The notes beneath the pieces are model-generated. The model saw nothing but the letters and a program-made list of their open reading frames with translations, made no database searches and was not told where the DNA came from. The position numbers and the translations under genes were made by a program. Of a stretch of 39,827 nt of DNA, positions 26,668-35,092 are shown piece by piece; position 1 is the first letter of the stretch; every line of letters starts with the position of its first letter. Source of the stretch: an uncultured Steroidobacter sp. GTDB lineage: Bacteria; Pseudomonadota; Gammaproteobacteria; Steroidobacterales; Steroidobacteraceae. Location of the stretch: NCBI GenBank assembly GCA_946478975.1, contig CAMLEO010000023.1:1-39827 (forward strand), given 5' to 3'.

Positions 26668-28221
26668 TCAATACGCCTTGGCCCACACCACCCGCTGCGC
26701 GCTGGGCTTGCCGGTGAACGGACAGGTGCCGGGCTCGCTCTTCTCCAGCGGAATACAGCGCACCGTCACGCTCAGGTCGGCTTTGATCTTTTCTTCCACC
26801 GACGCGTCGCCGCTGAAGTGAGTCAGCGCGAAGCCGCCGTGAATCGGCGTCGGCGCGTTTTCCTCGACCCGGGGCGCGGTGAAGTACTCGTAGAACTCTT
26901 CTTTCGTATCGATACGGCGCGTGTATTGCTCGCGATACGCAAGCGCTTTAGCAAACAATCCGTCCTGGATCGATTGCAACGTCGCGGCCACGGACGCAAC
27001 GAACTCGGTACGCGGAATGCTCTGCTTGTCCTTGGGCGCGCGATCGCGACGACCGACGAACAGCGCGTCCTTTTCAAGATCGCGCGGGCCGACCTCGATG
27101 CGTACCGGCACACCCTTCTTGATCCAATTCCAGACTTTGTCGCCGCCGCGCTCGTCACGTTCGTCGACCACGACGGAAACGGCGCGATCCGCAAATCGCT
27201 GCGCTCGCAGCTCGGTGGCGACGGAGCGGCAATACTCGATCACCCGTGCGCGATCTTCATCGGATCGATAGATCGGCAGGATCACCACCTGCACCGCCGC
27301 CAGCTTCGGCGGCAACACCAGGCCGTCGTCATCGGAATGCGTCATCAGCAGGCCGCCGATGAGTCGCGTCGACATGCCCCAGCTGGTGGTCCAGGCGTGC
27401 TGGTGCTGGCCGTTCTGGTCCAGGAATTCGATGCCGCTGGCCTTGGCGAAGTTCTGGCCCAGGAAGTGGCTGGTGCCGGCCTGCAACGCCTTGCGATCCT
27501 GCATCATGGCTTCGATACAGAACGTCTGCTCGGCGCCCGGGAAGCGTTCATTGGCGGTCTTCTCGCCGCGGATCACCGGCACGGCCATCCATTCTTCGGC
27601 GAAGGTCGCGTAGACCTCCAGCATGCGCATGGTTTCTTCAACCGCCTCCTGCTTGGTGGCGTGCGCGGTGTGGCCTTCCTGCCAGAGGAATTCGGCCGTG
27701 CGCAGGAACATGCGCGTACGCATTTCCCAGCGCACGACGTTCGCCCACTGATTGATCAGCAGCGGCAGGTCGCGATAGCTCTGCACCCAGCGCGAGAACG
27801 CATCGCCGATGATGGTCTCCGAGGTCGGGCGCACGATCAGCGGCTCTTCCAGCTCGCCCGCGGGACGCAGCTTGCCGTCCGGGCCCGCTTCCAGGCGGTG
27901 ATGGGTGACGACCGCGCACTCCTTCGCGAAGCCTTCCACGTGCGCCGCTTCCTTTTGCAGAAACGACAACGGGATGAACAACGGGAAGTAGGCGTTCTGG
28001 TGACCGGTGGCCTTGAACATCTCGTCCAGCACGCGCTGCATGTTCTCCCACAGCGCATAGCCCCACGGCTTGATCACCATGCAGCCGCGCACGGCGGAAT
28101 TCTCCGCCAGGTCGGCGGCGCGGATAACTTGCTGATACCACTCGGCGTAATTCTCTTCGCGAGTGGGGGTGATGGCCGTTTTGGCGGCCTTGGCCGGGGG
28201 GGTCTGGGGTTTGCTGCTCAT
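26668..28221 (-). CDS. proS: Prolyl-tRNA synthetase, archaeal/eukaryotic type (517 aa)
   Basis: This class II synthetase charges tRNA(Pro). Motif 2 (VRWEMRTRMFLRTAEFLWQE) and motif 3 (MSTRLIGGLLMTHSD) are clear. There is no insertion (editing) domain of the roughly 570-residue bacterial form. The C-terminus has the extra domain of the archaeal/eukaryotic type and ends in ...VWAKAY, with the terminal Tyr typical of that group. The length fits that type. The start is the ATG at 28219-28221; the open frame to 28314 precedes it without family resemblance. Ala-tRNA(Pro) proofreading would need a separate protein. Confidence 0.93.
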   Translation of the reverse strand: MSSKPQTPPAKAAKTAITPTREENYAEWYQQVIRAADLAENSAVRGCMVIKPWGYALWENMQRVLDEMFKATGHQNAYFPLFIPLSFLQKEAAHVEGFAKECAVVTHHRLEAGPDGKLRPAGELEEPLIVRPTSETIIGDAFSRWVQSYRDLPLLINQWANVVRWEMRTRMFLRTAEFLWQEGHTAHATKQEAVEETMRMLEVYATFAEEWMAVPVIRGEKTANERFPGAEQTFCIEAMMQDRKALQAGTSHFLGQNFAKASGIEFLDQNGQHQHAWTTSWGMSTRLIGGLLMTHSDDDGLVLPPKLAAVQVVILPIYRSDEDRARVIEYCRSVATELRAQRFADRAVSVVVDERDERGGDKVWNWIKKGVPVRIEVGPRDLEKDALFVGRRDRAPKDKQSIPRTEFVASVAATLQSIQDGLFAKALAYREQYTRRIDTKEEFYEYFTAPRVEENAPTPIHGGFALTHFSGDASVEEKIKADLSVTVRCIPLEKSEPGTCPFTGKPSAQRVVWAKAY

Positions 28222-28303
28222 TGTCGAAGAAGACAAGCGATCGGAGCCGGAAAGGCCGCGATTACAGCAGATTTTCGCCCATGCACGAAATGAACGATTC
28301 TTC

Positions 28304-28328
28304 AGCGCCGGCACCCCCGGCCGGCGCT
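28304..28328 (-). terminator. GC hairpin between sigma-factor gene and proS
   Basis: A 9-bp perfect stem (28304-28312 with 28320-28328; AGCGCCGGC-type) has a 7-base loop and starts on the sigma-factor stop codon. No T-run follows on the minus strand. It may reduce read-through into proS, which then probably has its own promoter in 28222-28303. Confidence 0.5.
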
Positions 28329-28789
28329 CACTCGACCGGGTCCAGCTTCAGCATCAGCCAGGCCTTGGCAAAGCGCAGGTCGCGGATGATGGAGTGCGGC
28401 GGCAGATCCAGCAGTTCGGAAGCTTCTTTGAAGCTCAGGCCCGCGAAATAATGCAGGTCGATCATGCGCGCGCACAGCGGATCCATGGTGTCCAACCACC
28501 ACAGCCACTTCCTCAACTCGGCAACATCGATGTGAGTGTCGCCGATGCGCTCGCCGCTGCTGGCGCGCTGGATGGCGATCTTGCGCGCGATCGGCGAGGC
28601 GAACAGCAGGAACAAATACCATTCGTTGCGGGTTCGCTCGCCGAACATTTCTACAAACACCTGCCGCAGCGAATCGCCGACCTTCAGCGTGCCGGCCTGT
28701 ATGCGTTTGAGCAATTCGTCGCGTATGGTCGGCGCCATGAGCGCGAGTGTCTTCGGATCCAAGAGCTCCGGCTTCTTCGCTGTGATCAC
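28328..28789 (-). CDS. ECF-like sigma factor or sigma-70 region 4 protein (153 aa)
   Basis: The C-terminal half is a clear sigma region 4 helix-turn-helix (ARMIDLHYFAGLSFKEASEL, then LPPHSIIRDLRFAKAWL), in the style of the ECF-like PF07638 family. The N-terminal part (RNEWYLFLLFASPIARKIAI) resembles a reduced region 2. The start is a GTG at 28787-28789 with AGGTGG five bases upstream. No anti-sigma gene is directly adjacent; the membrane protein at 31814 has an anti-sigma-like layout but lies 3 kb away. Function as a true sigma factor is an inference. It diverges from the Xre-type gene across a short region with a palindrome. Confidence 0.78.
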   Translation of the reverse strand: MITAKKPELLDPKTLALMAPTIRDELLKRIQAGTLKVGDSLRQVFVEMFGERTRNEWYLFLLFASPIARKIAIQRASSGERIGDTHIDVAELRKWLWWLDTMDPLCARMIDLHYFAGLSFKEASELLDLPPHSIIRDLRFAKAWLMLKLDPVE

Positions 28790-28828
28790 TCACGCCACCT
28801 GCGCGCTACCACGTGACGGCAAGAAGTT

Positions 28829-28845
28829 TATCCTAAGTTGGGATA
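28829..28845. promoter_or_regulatory. Palindromic operator candidate between divergent regulators
   Basis: The 17-base sequence TATCCTAAGTTGGGATA is an imperfect palindrome around a central G: outer TATCC/GGATA and inner AA/TT match. It lies 50 bases before the Xre-type start codon and 40 bases before the sigma-factor start, so one dimer could control both. Likely ligand: the Xre protein next door. Confidence 0.55.
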
Positions 28846-28894
28846 TTCGGGAAGCCGGAATATAGACACGGGCGCCCTCCATGGAGCCGCTGTC

Positions 28895-29137
28895 TTGAAA
28901 TCACTGCGTTCGCCCGCTCATGTTCGATTGCTGGAGTTGCTGGTCGCCGCCCGCGAAAAGGCCGGCATGACGCAGCAACAGCTCGCCGATCGTCTCGGCA
29001 AGCCGCAGAGCTTCATCTCCAAATACGAGGGTGGCGAGCGCCGCATCGACGTGATCGAGTTCATCGCCATCTCAGAGGCGCTGCAGATGGACGCGAGCCG
29101 GGCGATTCGGGAGATTCGCGCGAAGTTTCGCGCCTGA
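28895..29137 (+). CDS. Xre-type helix-turn-helix regulator (80 aa)
   Basis: The product is a single HTH_3 domain: MTQQQLADRLGKPQSFISKY followed by EGGERRIDVIEFIAISEAL and a short C-terminal helix. Such single-domain proteins bind palindromic operators as dimers, often their own. The start is a TTG at 28895 preceded by GGAG (28883-28886), eight bases away. A TTG at 28838 in the same frame would place the candidate operator inside the gene, so the shorter form is preferred. Its stop lies seven bases from the convergent PP2C gene. Confidence 0.85.
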   Translation: MKSLRSPAHVRLLELLVAAREKAGMTQQQLADRLGKPQSFISKYEGGERRIDVIEFIAISEALQMDASRAIREIRAKFRA

Positions 29138-29144
29138 AGATCGG

Positions 29145-29870
29145 TCAGGTCGCTTCGACGACGACCACTGTCACATTGTCTCGCGCGCCTGCTTTCAACG
29201 TCATCTCGATCAGTTTCCTGGCGCACGCCTGAACATCGGGCCCGCCCAGTGCGGCGGCGATCTGACTTTCACCGAGTTCGCGGGTCAGGCCATCCGAACA
29301 CAAGAGATATCGGTCGCCGAGCAGCACTTTGTCCCGGCGCACATCGAGCGCGAGTGTGCTTTCACCGCCGACGGCACGCGTGATGGCGTGATCGGCCTCT
29401 TCTTCTGCATGCTGCAAATTGAGCTCGGCCGCCCAGGTGTGGTCGGTCGTGAGCTGGGTCAGACGATTGTGGCGCCATCGATAGACCCGGCTGTCACCGG
29501 CCCAGATCACGGCGCATGACGTACGCCTCACCACCAATAGCGCCACCGTGCTGCCGCTGACGATGGGATTGATCCGCCGCACCGACGCTTCATACAAACG
29601 GCGGTTCACATCGGTCACGCGCTGACGCAGAACGTCGATCGCCTGCTCCAGCGTGCCTTCGCCGCTCAGGCCCTGTAGCGACTCGCAGACCATGCGGCTC
29701 GCGACATCGCCGTCGCGATACCCGCCCATGCCGTCGGCCACGGCCCAGACGCCGACGTCGTTGAGCTCGGCGAGCGCGTCCTGGTTGGAGGGACGCAGCC
29801 GGCCGACATCGCTGATGCCCGCCGATACATACACGGGGTGAATGTCTTCTTCGACCAAGGTGTCTTCCAT
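29145..29870 (-). CDS. PP2C-type Ser/Thr phosphatase (241 aa)
   Basis: Metal-dependent PP2C motifs are complete: RPSNQDA, VADGMGGYRDGD, SGSTVALLVV, WAGDSRVYR, LLCSDGLTREL and ARDNVTVVVV. All metal-binding Asp residues are present, so it should be active. This size and type match PppA/Stp phosphatases that reverse threonine phosphorylation of FHA proteins in type VI secretion control. The FHA gene directly upstream ends five bases before this start. The opposing kinase (PpkA) is not in the window. AGGAC precedes the ATG. Confidence 0.92.
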   Translation of the reverse strand: MEDTLVEEDIHPVYVSAGISDVGRLRPSNQDALAELNDVGVWAVADGMGGYRDGDVASRMVCESLQGLSGEGTLEQAIDVLRQRVTDVNRRLYEASVRRINPIVSGSTVALLVVRRTSCAVIWAGDSRVYRWRHNRLTQLTTDHTWAAELNLQHAEEEADHAITRAVGGESTLALDVRRDKVLLGDRYLLCSDGLTRELGESQIAAALGGPDVQACARKLIEMTLKAGARDNVTVVVVEAT

Positions 29871-29875
29871 GAGTG

Positions 29876-30973
29876 CTACTGTCCTGCGGAGCGGCCGGGT
29901 TGTTTCAACCGCTCCAGATGTTCCTCGTACGCACGCGCGAACGCGTCGCCGAACAATGCACGAAATCCCGCTTCGGCATCTTTGATCAAATCGCCGTATT
30001 TGTCGCGGTACAAGTCCCAGTACCGCAGTTTGCCCGGCACACCGAGGATGGAGCCCTTCATCTGTCGGTCGAATTCCTCCTGCAGGCGCAACGGATCGAA
30101 CTGCGACAGCATCGATTCGAACGCCAGGCGCATGGCAGCCGGCAGCGCCACCTGGTGATCCCGCACATCATGGAACGCCTCCGCGAAGGCGTCCACTGGG
30201 GGCAGGTACGCGGGATTGCGCTTCACCAGCAGATTATGAAATGCATCCTCCACGTTCGCGGAGAACTTGAGCGGATTGTTGGCGGCCGCTTTGAAGGTGG
30301 TGCCTTTCATTCGTAAGTCGTCTTTCATGCGCTCGCGCATGCGGAGCGATTCCATGATGCCGCCCAGGGCAACTCGTAACATGCCTCCCAAGGTCCGCGC
30401 GGCTTCGGTCGACGGATCCAGCCCTTCGATGCCGGCGGCGTCGAACAATGCTTGCAGTTGCTCCTCGCTGCTCGATTTTGGCGCAGCCGCCTTCGCGACC
30501 GGCTTCGCGACCGGTGGCAACTCCGTCCGTTGCGCGAACAACGTCGCGGTGGCGTTGGACTTCGGCTCGTCATCCTCCTCTTCTTCTTCCTCTTCTTCGT
30601 CTTCGTGCTCGATGTGGAACATCGTGCGGTTCGAGAGCAGCGTGACGGTGCTGTCGCTGCCGCTGATGGAAACGTTGACCTTGTAGGCGTCGATATACAA
30701 CAAGTCGCCGTCGTGCAATTCCGTCGGCTCGCCACGCGGGAGGCGATTGTCGGTGGAGTTGATGTACACGCCGTTGGTGCTGGTGTCCTCGACGTAGAAC
30801 TTGCCGCCGAGGTAGCGGATCAGCGCGTGGCGGCCGGAAATATAGGGATCGGTGAACACCCAGTCATTGTCCGGCAGTCGACCGATGGTGCCGCCGATGG
30901 CCTTGAAGACCTTGCGGTGACCAGCACCCATTTCTTGAGCGTGCGCGCCCGTCACTTCCAGGGTGAGAATCAT
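29876..30973 (-). CDS. Type VI secretion-associated FHA protein, TagH-like (365 aa)
   Basis: An N-terminal FHA domain (about 24-98; GRLPDNDWVF, SGRHALIRYL, DTSTNGVYIN) binds phosphothreonine. A very acidic tract (about 122-136, mostly Glu) and an Ala/Lys linker lead to the C-terminal domain of T6SS FHA proteins (about 165-360; GMLRVALGGIMESL, ANNPLKFSANVEDA, FLPPVD-like YLPPVDAFAEA). The ATG at 30971-30973 is preferred over a TTG at 30980-30982. No T6SS structural gene (tssB, tssC, hcp, vgrG) is in the window, so the apparatus, if any, must lie elsewhere. It forms an operon with the PP2C gene. Confidence 0.87.
   Translation of the reverse strand: MILTLEVTGAHAQEMGAGHRKVFKAIGGTIGRLPDNDWVFTDPYISGRHALIRYLGGKFYVEDTSTNGVYINSTDNRLPRGEPTELHDGDLLYIDAYKVNVSISGSDSTVTLLSNRTMFHIEHEDEEEEEEEEDDEPKSNATATLFAQRTELPPVAKPVAKAAAPKSSSEEQLQALFDAAGIEGLDPSTEAARTLGGMLRVALGGIMESLRMRERMKDDLRMKGTTFKAAANNPLKFSANVEDAFHNLLVKRNPAYLPPVDAFAEAFHDVRDHQVALPAAMRLAFESMLSQFDPLRLQEEFDRQMKGSILGVPGKLRYWDLYRDKYGDLIKDAEAGFRALFGDAFARAYEEHLERLKQPGRSAGQ
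30572..30606 (+). repeat. TTC/CTC triplet tract coding an acidic run
   Basis: A pyrimidine-rich run on the plus strand (about 35 bases of CTC/TTC units) encodes the poly-Glu stretch of the FHA protein on the minus strand. Length changes in threes would keep the frame. Confidence 0.7.
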
Positions 30974-31108
30974 GCGAACCAACCGCCAGTCGAGAGCTAA
31001 TTCTGGGTACTATTTATAGGCGCCGCGGGCAGGTGCGTAGCGGCGTTTGCTCCGCATTACACCCGCGACTGAAGCATCGCAGTATCGGCCAGAGGTCTGC
31101 AAGAAATT

Positions 31109-31705
31109 ATGAATAGGGAATTCCCCGCGCGCAGCGTGCGAGTTGTCGTAATGATGGGTGCGCTGTTGGGTTGGCTTGCGCTGTCGACGCGCCCCGCCGC
31201 GGCCGCCGAGCCGGAAGTCACCGAAGGATTTATCAACACCTCGACTGCCGAGGTGTGGCGGATCTTCACCACTTCGGAAGGTTACAAACAGACCGGCGCC
31301 GCGCTCGCCGATGTGGACTTGAAGATCGGCGGGCTGATCCGCGCGAATTACAACCCGCAAGGAAAGCTCGGCGATGCCGAGACCATCGTCAACGAGATCC
31401 TGGCGTACGAGCCGGAGCGAATGCTCGCGATTCGCATCAAGCAGCCGCCAGCCAGCTTTCCATACAAAGATGCGGTGGCCGGAACCTGGACGGTGATTTA
31501 CATGCATCCCGCCGGCGACAACATGACCCAGGTTCGCGTCGTCGGCCTGGGCTACACCGATTCGCCCCAATCGCAGGCCATGCGCAAGTTCTTCGCCGAG
31601 GGCAACCGCTCCATCCTGGCGCACATCGCCAAGCCGTTCTGGCCGAAGTGCGCCAAGTGCATGGCCGAAGAAGCGGAGAAAGCCAAGAACGCGACGGCGC
31701 AGTGA
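31109..31705 (+). CDS. Exported SRPBCC (START/AHSA1-like) protein (198 aa)
   Basis: A signal peptide (VRVVVMMGALLGWLALS, cleavage near RPAAAA) is followed by an SRPBCC hydrophobic-ligand-binding fold: EGFINTSTAEVWRIFTTSEG is the classic opening strand-helix, and IGGLIRANYNP and VRVVGLGYTD are core strands. The tail has a CxxC pair (PKCAKCMAEE). Secretion of this fold is less common than its cytoplasmic use. The ligand is unknown. The ATG at 31109 has no strong Shine-Dalgarno; a later start at 31151 would shorten the signal peptide. It diverges from the FHA gene. Confidence 0.85.
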   Translation: MNREFPARSVRVVVMMGALLGWLALSTRPAAAAEPEVTEGFINTSTAEVWRIFTTSEGYKQTGAALADVDLKIGGLIRANYNPQGKLGDAETIVNEILAYEPERMLAIRIKQPPASFPYKDAVAGTWTVIYMHPAGDNMTQVRVVGLGYTDSPQSQAMRKFFAEGNRSILAHIAKPFWPKCAKCMAEEAEKAKNATAQ

Positions 31706-31813
31706 AAAATGTGCGCCGGGTCGCACTGCCGTCGAATTTTGCGGACTGTGCCAAATCGCCCCTGAAGAGCTTTTGTTAACCTCGGGGCCGCGTTATGGCA
31801 ACAGGCGGCGCGG

Positions 31814-32590
31814 ATGGATCGCAAGTACATCGAAAACGAGCACATCGTAGATCGCTATCTGTCCGGCGAGCTCACGGTGCGCGAGGCGCGTGAATTCGAA
31901 CAGTTCTGCCTGGACCATCCGCAATTCCTGGGCAGCCTGCCGATTCCGGTGCGCCTGAAGGCGCGGCTGTCGCGTCGGCCGGCCGAAGACGCCGAGGCCG
32001 ACTTCGCCGCGCTGCCTTCGAGCGCCACGCGTACGGCGATGGAAGTCGCCGAAGACGGTTTCGATGCGGATGAAGCTCGCGAAGAAATGCGCCGGAGCTT
32101 CATCGGCGAAGGGTTGAATCGGACGATCCTGATCGCTTTGTTAGCTGCGGTGCTGGTCGCCGCCGGCGTCGCGGTGATGTACGCGCTGAAAGCAAGCTCG
32201 CTCGCCGAGCAACTGCAGGGCACGAAGAAAGAACTAACTGCGATCCAGATGCAGCCTCCGGGCCGGCAGCAGCACTACACGATTCAGCCCGCGAAAGGAA
32301 AACCGTCGCAGCCGACCGTGGCGCTCGGCTGGCTCAATCCCGCGGAGCTGCTCGACATCAGCATCGACGCGAACGAAGGCAAGATGACGCAGTTTCAAAT
32401 CACCGTCGATAAAACCGACGGTGTGCGCGTGATGCAAATCAAACGAATCACGCGCGACTCCAACAAAGAGCTGCGCATGAGCTTGAACTCCTCCGCGTTC
32501 GGTCCCGGCAACTATCTCGTACGCATCGACGCATACAACTGGCGCGGCCAGACCGAGGAATACGGCTGGTTCATGCTGGGCCTGCAGTAG
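31814..32590 (+). CDS. Single-pass membrane protein, anti-sigma-like layout (258 aa)
   Basis: The N-terminal cytoplasmic part (MDRKYIENEHIVDRYLSGEL, then EFEQFCLDHPQFLG) resembles the start of anti-sigma and zf-HC2-type proteins, with one Cys and no full zinc motif. One transmembrane helix (about 103-125, ILIALLAAVLVAAGVAVMYA) follows, then a short coiled coil (SLAEQLQGTKKEL) and a beta-rich exported domain (160-258) ending in YNWRGQTEEYGWFMLGLQ. Function is unknown; a link to the sigma factor at 28328-28789 is only a guess. It ends 12 bases from the convergent ybbP gene. Confidence 0.78.
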   Translation: MDRKYIENEHIVDRYLSGELTVREAREFEQFCLDHPQFLGSLPIPVRLKARLSRRPAEDAEADFAALPSSATRTAMEVAEDGFDADEAREEMRRSFIGEGLNRTILIALLAAVLVAAGVAVMYALKASSLAEQLQGTKKELTAIQMQPPGRQQHYTIQPAKGKPSQPTVALGWLNPAELLDISIDANEGKMTQFQITVDKTDGVRVMQIKRITRDSNKELRMSLNSSAFGPGNYLVRIDAYNWRGQTEEYGWFMLGLQ

Positions 32591-32602
32591 TGTTGTTTTA
32601 GA

Positions 32603-35092
32603 CTAGCCGCCTCTCAGCGTCGCGACCGGCGGATGATTCACAACCGATCGCGTCGCCAGCGTGCCGCTCACGCCGACGAGTACCGCGCCGGCGACCAGGC
32701 CCACTGCCCACACAGTGATATCGAACGTGTATTGCAGATTGAATACCCGAGTGGCGAGGAAATAACCTGCCGCGGTCGCTCCGATCGCCGCCAGCGTGCC
32801 CGCCAGCAGACCGAGCGTTGTGAACTCGGCAGCGACGCCCTGCAGGACCACGCGCCGGCTCGCACCCAACGTTCTCAACATCGCGCTTTCGTAACGTCGT
32901 TCGTCACGGGTCGCTTGAATCGCCGCGAGCAGCACCGTCACACCCGCGAGCAACGTGAAGGCGAAGACGTACTGTACAGCCAGCGAAGCCTTATCCATCA
33001 CGCCACGCACCTGTGCGAGGATGGCGTCCAGATCGATCGCCGTGACTTCGGGAAACTGACGCGCAAGCCCCAGCATCATCGACTTTTGCTGCTGCGGAAT
33101 ATGCACGCTGGTGATGTATGTACCGGTGGCGTCATCCAGCGTTCCCGGCGAGAACACCATGAAGAAATTCGGACGGAACGAATCCCACTGCACCTCGCGA
33201 AAGCTGCTGACGCGGGCGGTAAAGGTTTCGCCGGCCACGTCATAGGTGAGCTGGTCGCCGAGCTTCAATCCCAGCGCCTTGGCCAGGTCGATCTCGACGG
33301 ACACGCGCGGCCCGCCGCCATCGCCTTCACGCCACCACTCGCCGGCAACGATTTTGTTATCTGACTGCAAGGTATCGGACCAGGTGAGATTCGCTTCGCG
33401 ATCGATGAAATCGCGGCCGCGGTCGCTCTTGATGGTCATATCACTGATCTCGGTGCCGCCGATCTTGGTCAGTCGGGCACGGATCATCGGCACCAGCTGC
33501 GGCGGCGTGACGGAGTTCTTGGCGAAGTAGTCACGCACGGCATCCGTTTGATCCGGCCGGATGTTGATCATGAAATAGTTCGGCGCATTCTCGGGCAGGC
33601 TCGCGCGCCATTCCTTCATGAGATCGTTGCGAACGACGGCGAGCAGCAGCAACACCATCAATCCCAGGCCGAACGCGACGATCTGAATGACGCTGTCGCG
33701 GCCGCGACGCGCGATGTTCGCCATGCCATAGCGCCAGGAGACACCGACATTGCCACGCAAGCCATTCAGGCCGCGAACCAACACCCAACCGGCGAGCATC
33801 AGCACCGCAAACGTTACAAACGTGCCGCCGAATACATACATCAACAGGTCGGCATCGCGGACCAGCCAACCTACGAGCGCGATCAGAGCGACCAAGGCGG
33901 TGCCGTAGACAGTGGCATAACGCAGCGGCGGCGGCTCGAGATTCCGACGCAACACTCGCGCCGGAGGTACATGGCGCAGCTGAAGCAGTGGCGGCAATGC
34001 GAAACCGATCAGGATCAGCACGGACGTCGCGAGGCCCAGCCACGCTGCGTCGAGCTCTGGCGACGGCAGTACCGTGCGCACCATGTCTTTCAAAAAATAG
34101 GTGAGACCTTCCTGGGCCGCGTAGCCGATCGCGACGCCGAGCACGCCGGCAATCAACCCGATCATCAACAGTTGCCACAGGCTGATTGCGAGCACCAGCC
34201 GCTGCGAAGCACCCATGCTTTTCATCAATGCGGCGATATCCAGGTGCCGCGACACGTAACGTCGCGCGGCGATAGCGACCGCGATCGCCGCAAGCAGCAC
34301 AGTGACCAGCGCGGCCAGGTTCACAAAGCGTCCGGCGCGATCGGAGGCGGAGCGAACTTGTGGACTCGCTTCGGCGATGTCGACGAGCCGCTGTCCGCGG
34401 TCTTTCATCGCCGAGAGCTGCTCTTTGAATGTCGCTACCGCCGCAGGTTTGCCGGCGAACAGCCCGAAATAAGAGATGCGACTGCCTTGTTTCGCAAGAC
34501 CCGTGGCGGGGACGTCGTCCAGGCGCATGATCAGCGTCGATACCAGATCAGCGAAGCTCGATCCCTGATCGGGCCGATAGTCGAGCACTCGTGCGACGGT
34601 GAGCTCGGCGGAGCCGACGCGAATTTTGTCGCCGACCTTGAGGCCCAGCTGAGCGAACAATTTCGGCTCCAGCCAGGCTTCACCCTTGCCCGGGATCGTG
34701 AGAACTTCCTGCGCCGGACCGAATGGCACGTCGGCCACTCTGACGCGGCCTCGCAATGGATATCCCTCGGAAACGGCGCGAACCGCGGTGAGCGCGCTGT
34801 CGTCCCCATTGAAAATGACACTGGGAAAATTCATCAGCTCCGCAGTCTGCAATCCCGCCGCTGCCGCGGCCTGGAAATATTCACGTTTCAGTGGCATGCG
34901 TGACTGCAGCCGCAGATCCGCCGCCAGCACTTCGCCAGCCTGCTGATCGACAGCAAGCGTCACGCGACTGGTGAAAAAGCCAACCGCCGTGAGCGCGGAC
35001 ACGGCGACGAGCAGCGCCAGCAACAGCACTCGCAACTCACCCGACTTGCCGTCGCGTGCGAGCGCCAGTAATGCGAGTCGTAGTGCTTTCAT
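32603..35092 (-). CDS. ybbP: FtsX-like ABC transporter permease, YbbP type (829 aa)
   Basis: The membrane layout is typical of YbbP: an N-terminal helix (LRVLLLALLVAVSALTAVGF), a large periplasmic part, a block of four helices (about 255-400), two more, another periplasmic part and four C-terminal helices (FtsX folds). It pairs with the ATPase encoded upstream, whose stop overlaps its ATG by four bases (ATGA at 35089-35092). Members are thought to move or extract lipids or peptides at the inner membrane; the substrate is unknown. The start at 35092 is preferred to the longer frame from 35134, which would overlap the ATPase gene end by 45 bases. Confidence 0.93.
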   Translation of the reverse strand: MKALRLALLALARDGKSGELRVLLLALLVAVSALTAVGFFTSRVTLAVDQQAGEVLAADLRLQSRMPLKREYFQAAAAAGLQTAELMNFPSVIFNGDDSALTAVRAVSEGYPLRGRVRVADVPFGPAQEVLTIPGKGEAWLEPKLFAQLGLKVGDKIRVGSAELTVARVLDYRPDQGSSFADLVSTLIMRLDDVPATGLAKQGSRISYFGLFAGKPAAVATFKEQLSAMKDRGQRLVDIAEASPQVRSASDRAGRFVNLAALVTVLLAAIAVAIAARRYVSRHLDIAALMKSMGASQRLVLAISLWQLLMIGLIAGVLGVAIGYAAQEGLTYFLKDMVRTVLPSPELDAAWLGLATSVLILIGFALPPLLQLRHVPPARVLRRNLEPPPLRYATVYGTALVALIALVGWLVRDADLLMYVFGGTFVTFAVLMLAGWVLVRGLNGLRGNVGVSWRYGMANIARRGRDSVIQIVAFGLGLMVLLLLAVVRNDLMKEWRASLPENAPNYFMINIRPDQTDAVRDYFAKNSVTPPQLVPMIRARLTKIGGTEISDMTIKSDRGRDFIDREANLTWSDTLQSDNKIVAGEWWREGDGGGPRVSVEIDLAKALGLKLGDQLTYDVAGETFTARVSSFREVQWDSFRPNFFMVFSPGTLDDATGTYITSVHIPQQQKSMMLGLARQFPEVTAIDLDAILAQVRGVMDKASLAVQYVFAFTLLAGVTVLLAAIQATRDERRYESAMLRTLGASRRVVLQGVAAEFTTLGLLAGTLAAIGATAAGYFLATRVFNLQYTFDITVWAVGLVAGAVLVGVSGTLATRSVVNHPPVATLRGG

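Noticed and set aside
26653..28293. 546-residue plus-strand open frame
   Set aside because: Antisense shadow of proS with His/Arg-rich composition.
28838..28894. Longer N-terminus for the Xre-type protein from a TTG at 28838
   Set aside because: The added residues are not typical, they would cover the palindrome, and the TTG at 28895 has a GGAG at the right distance.
29145..30973. A complete type VI secretion locus
   Set aside because: Only the FHA and PP2C regulators are present; no structural gene could be found.
33548..34903. 451-residue plus-strand open frame inside ybbP
   Set aside because: Gln/Arg/His-rich antisense shadow with no motif; the opposite strand is a clear permease.
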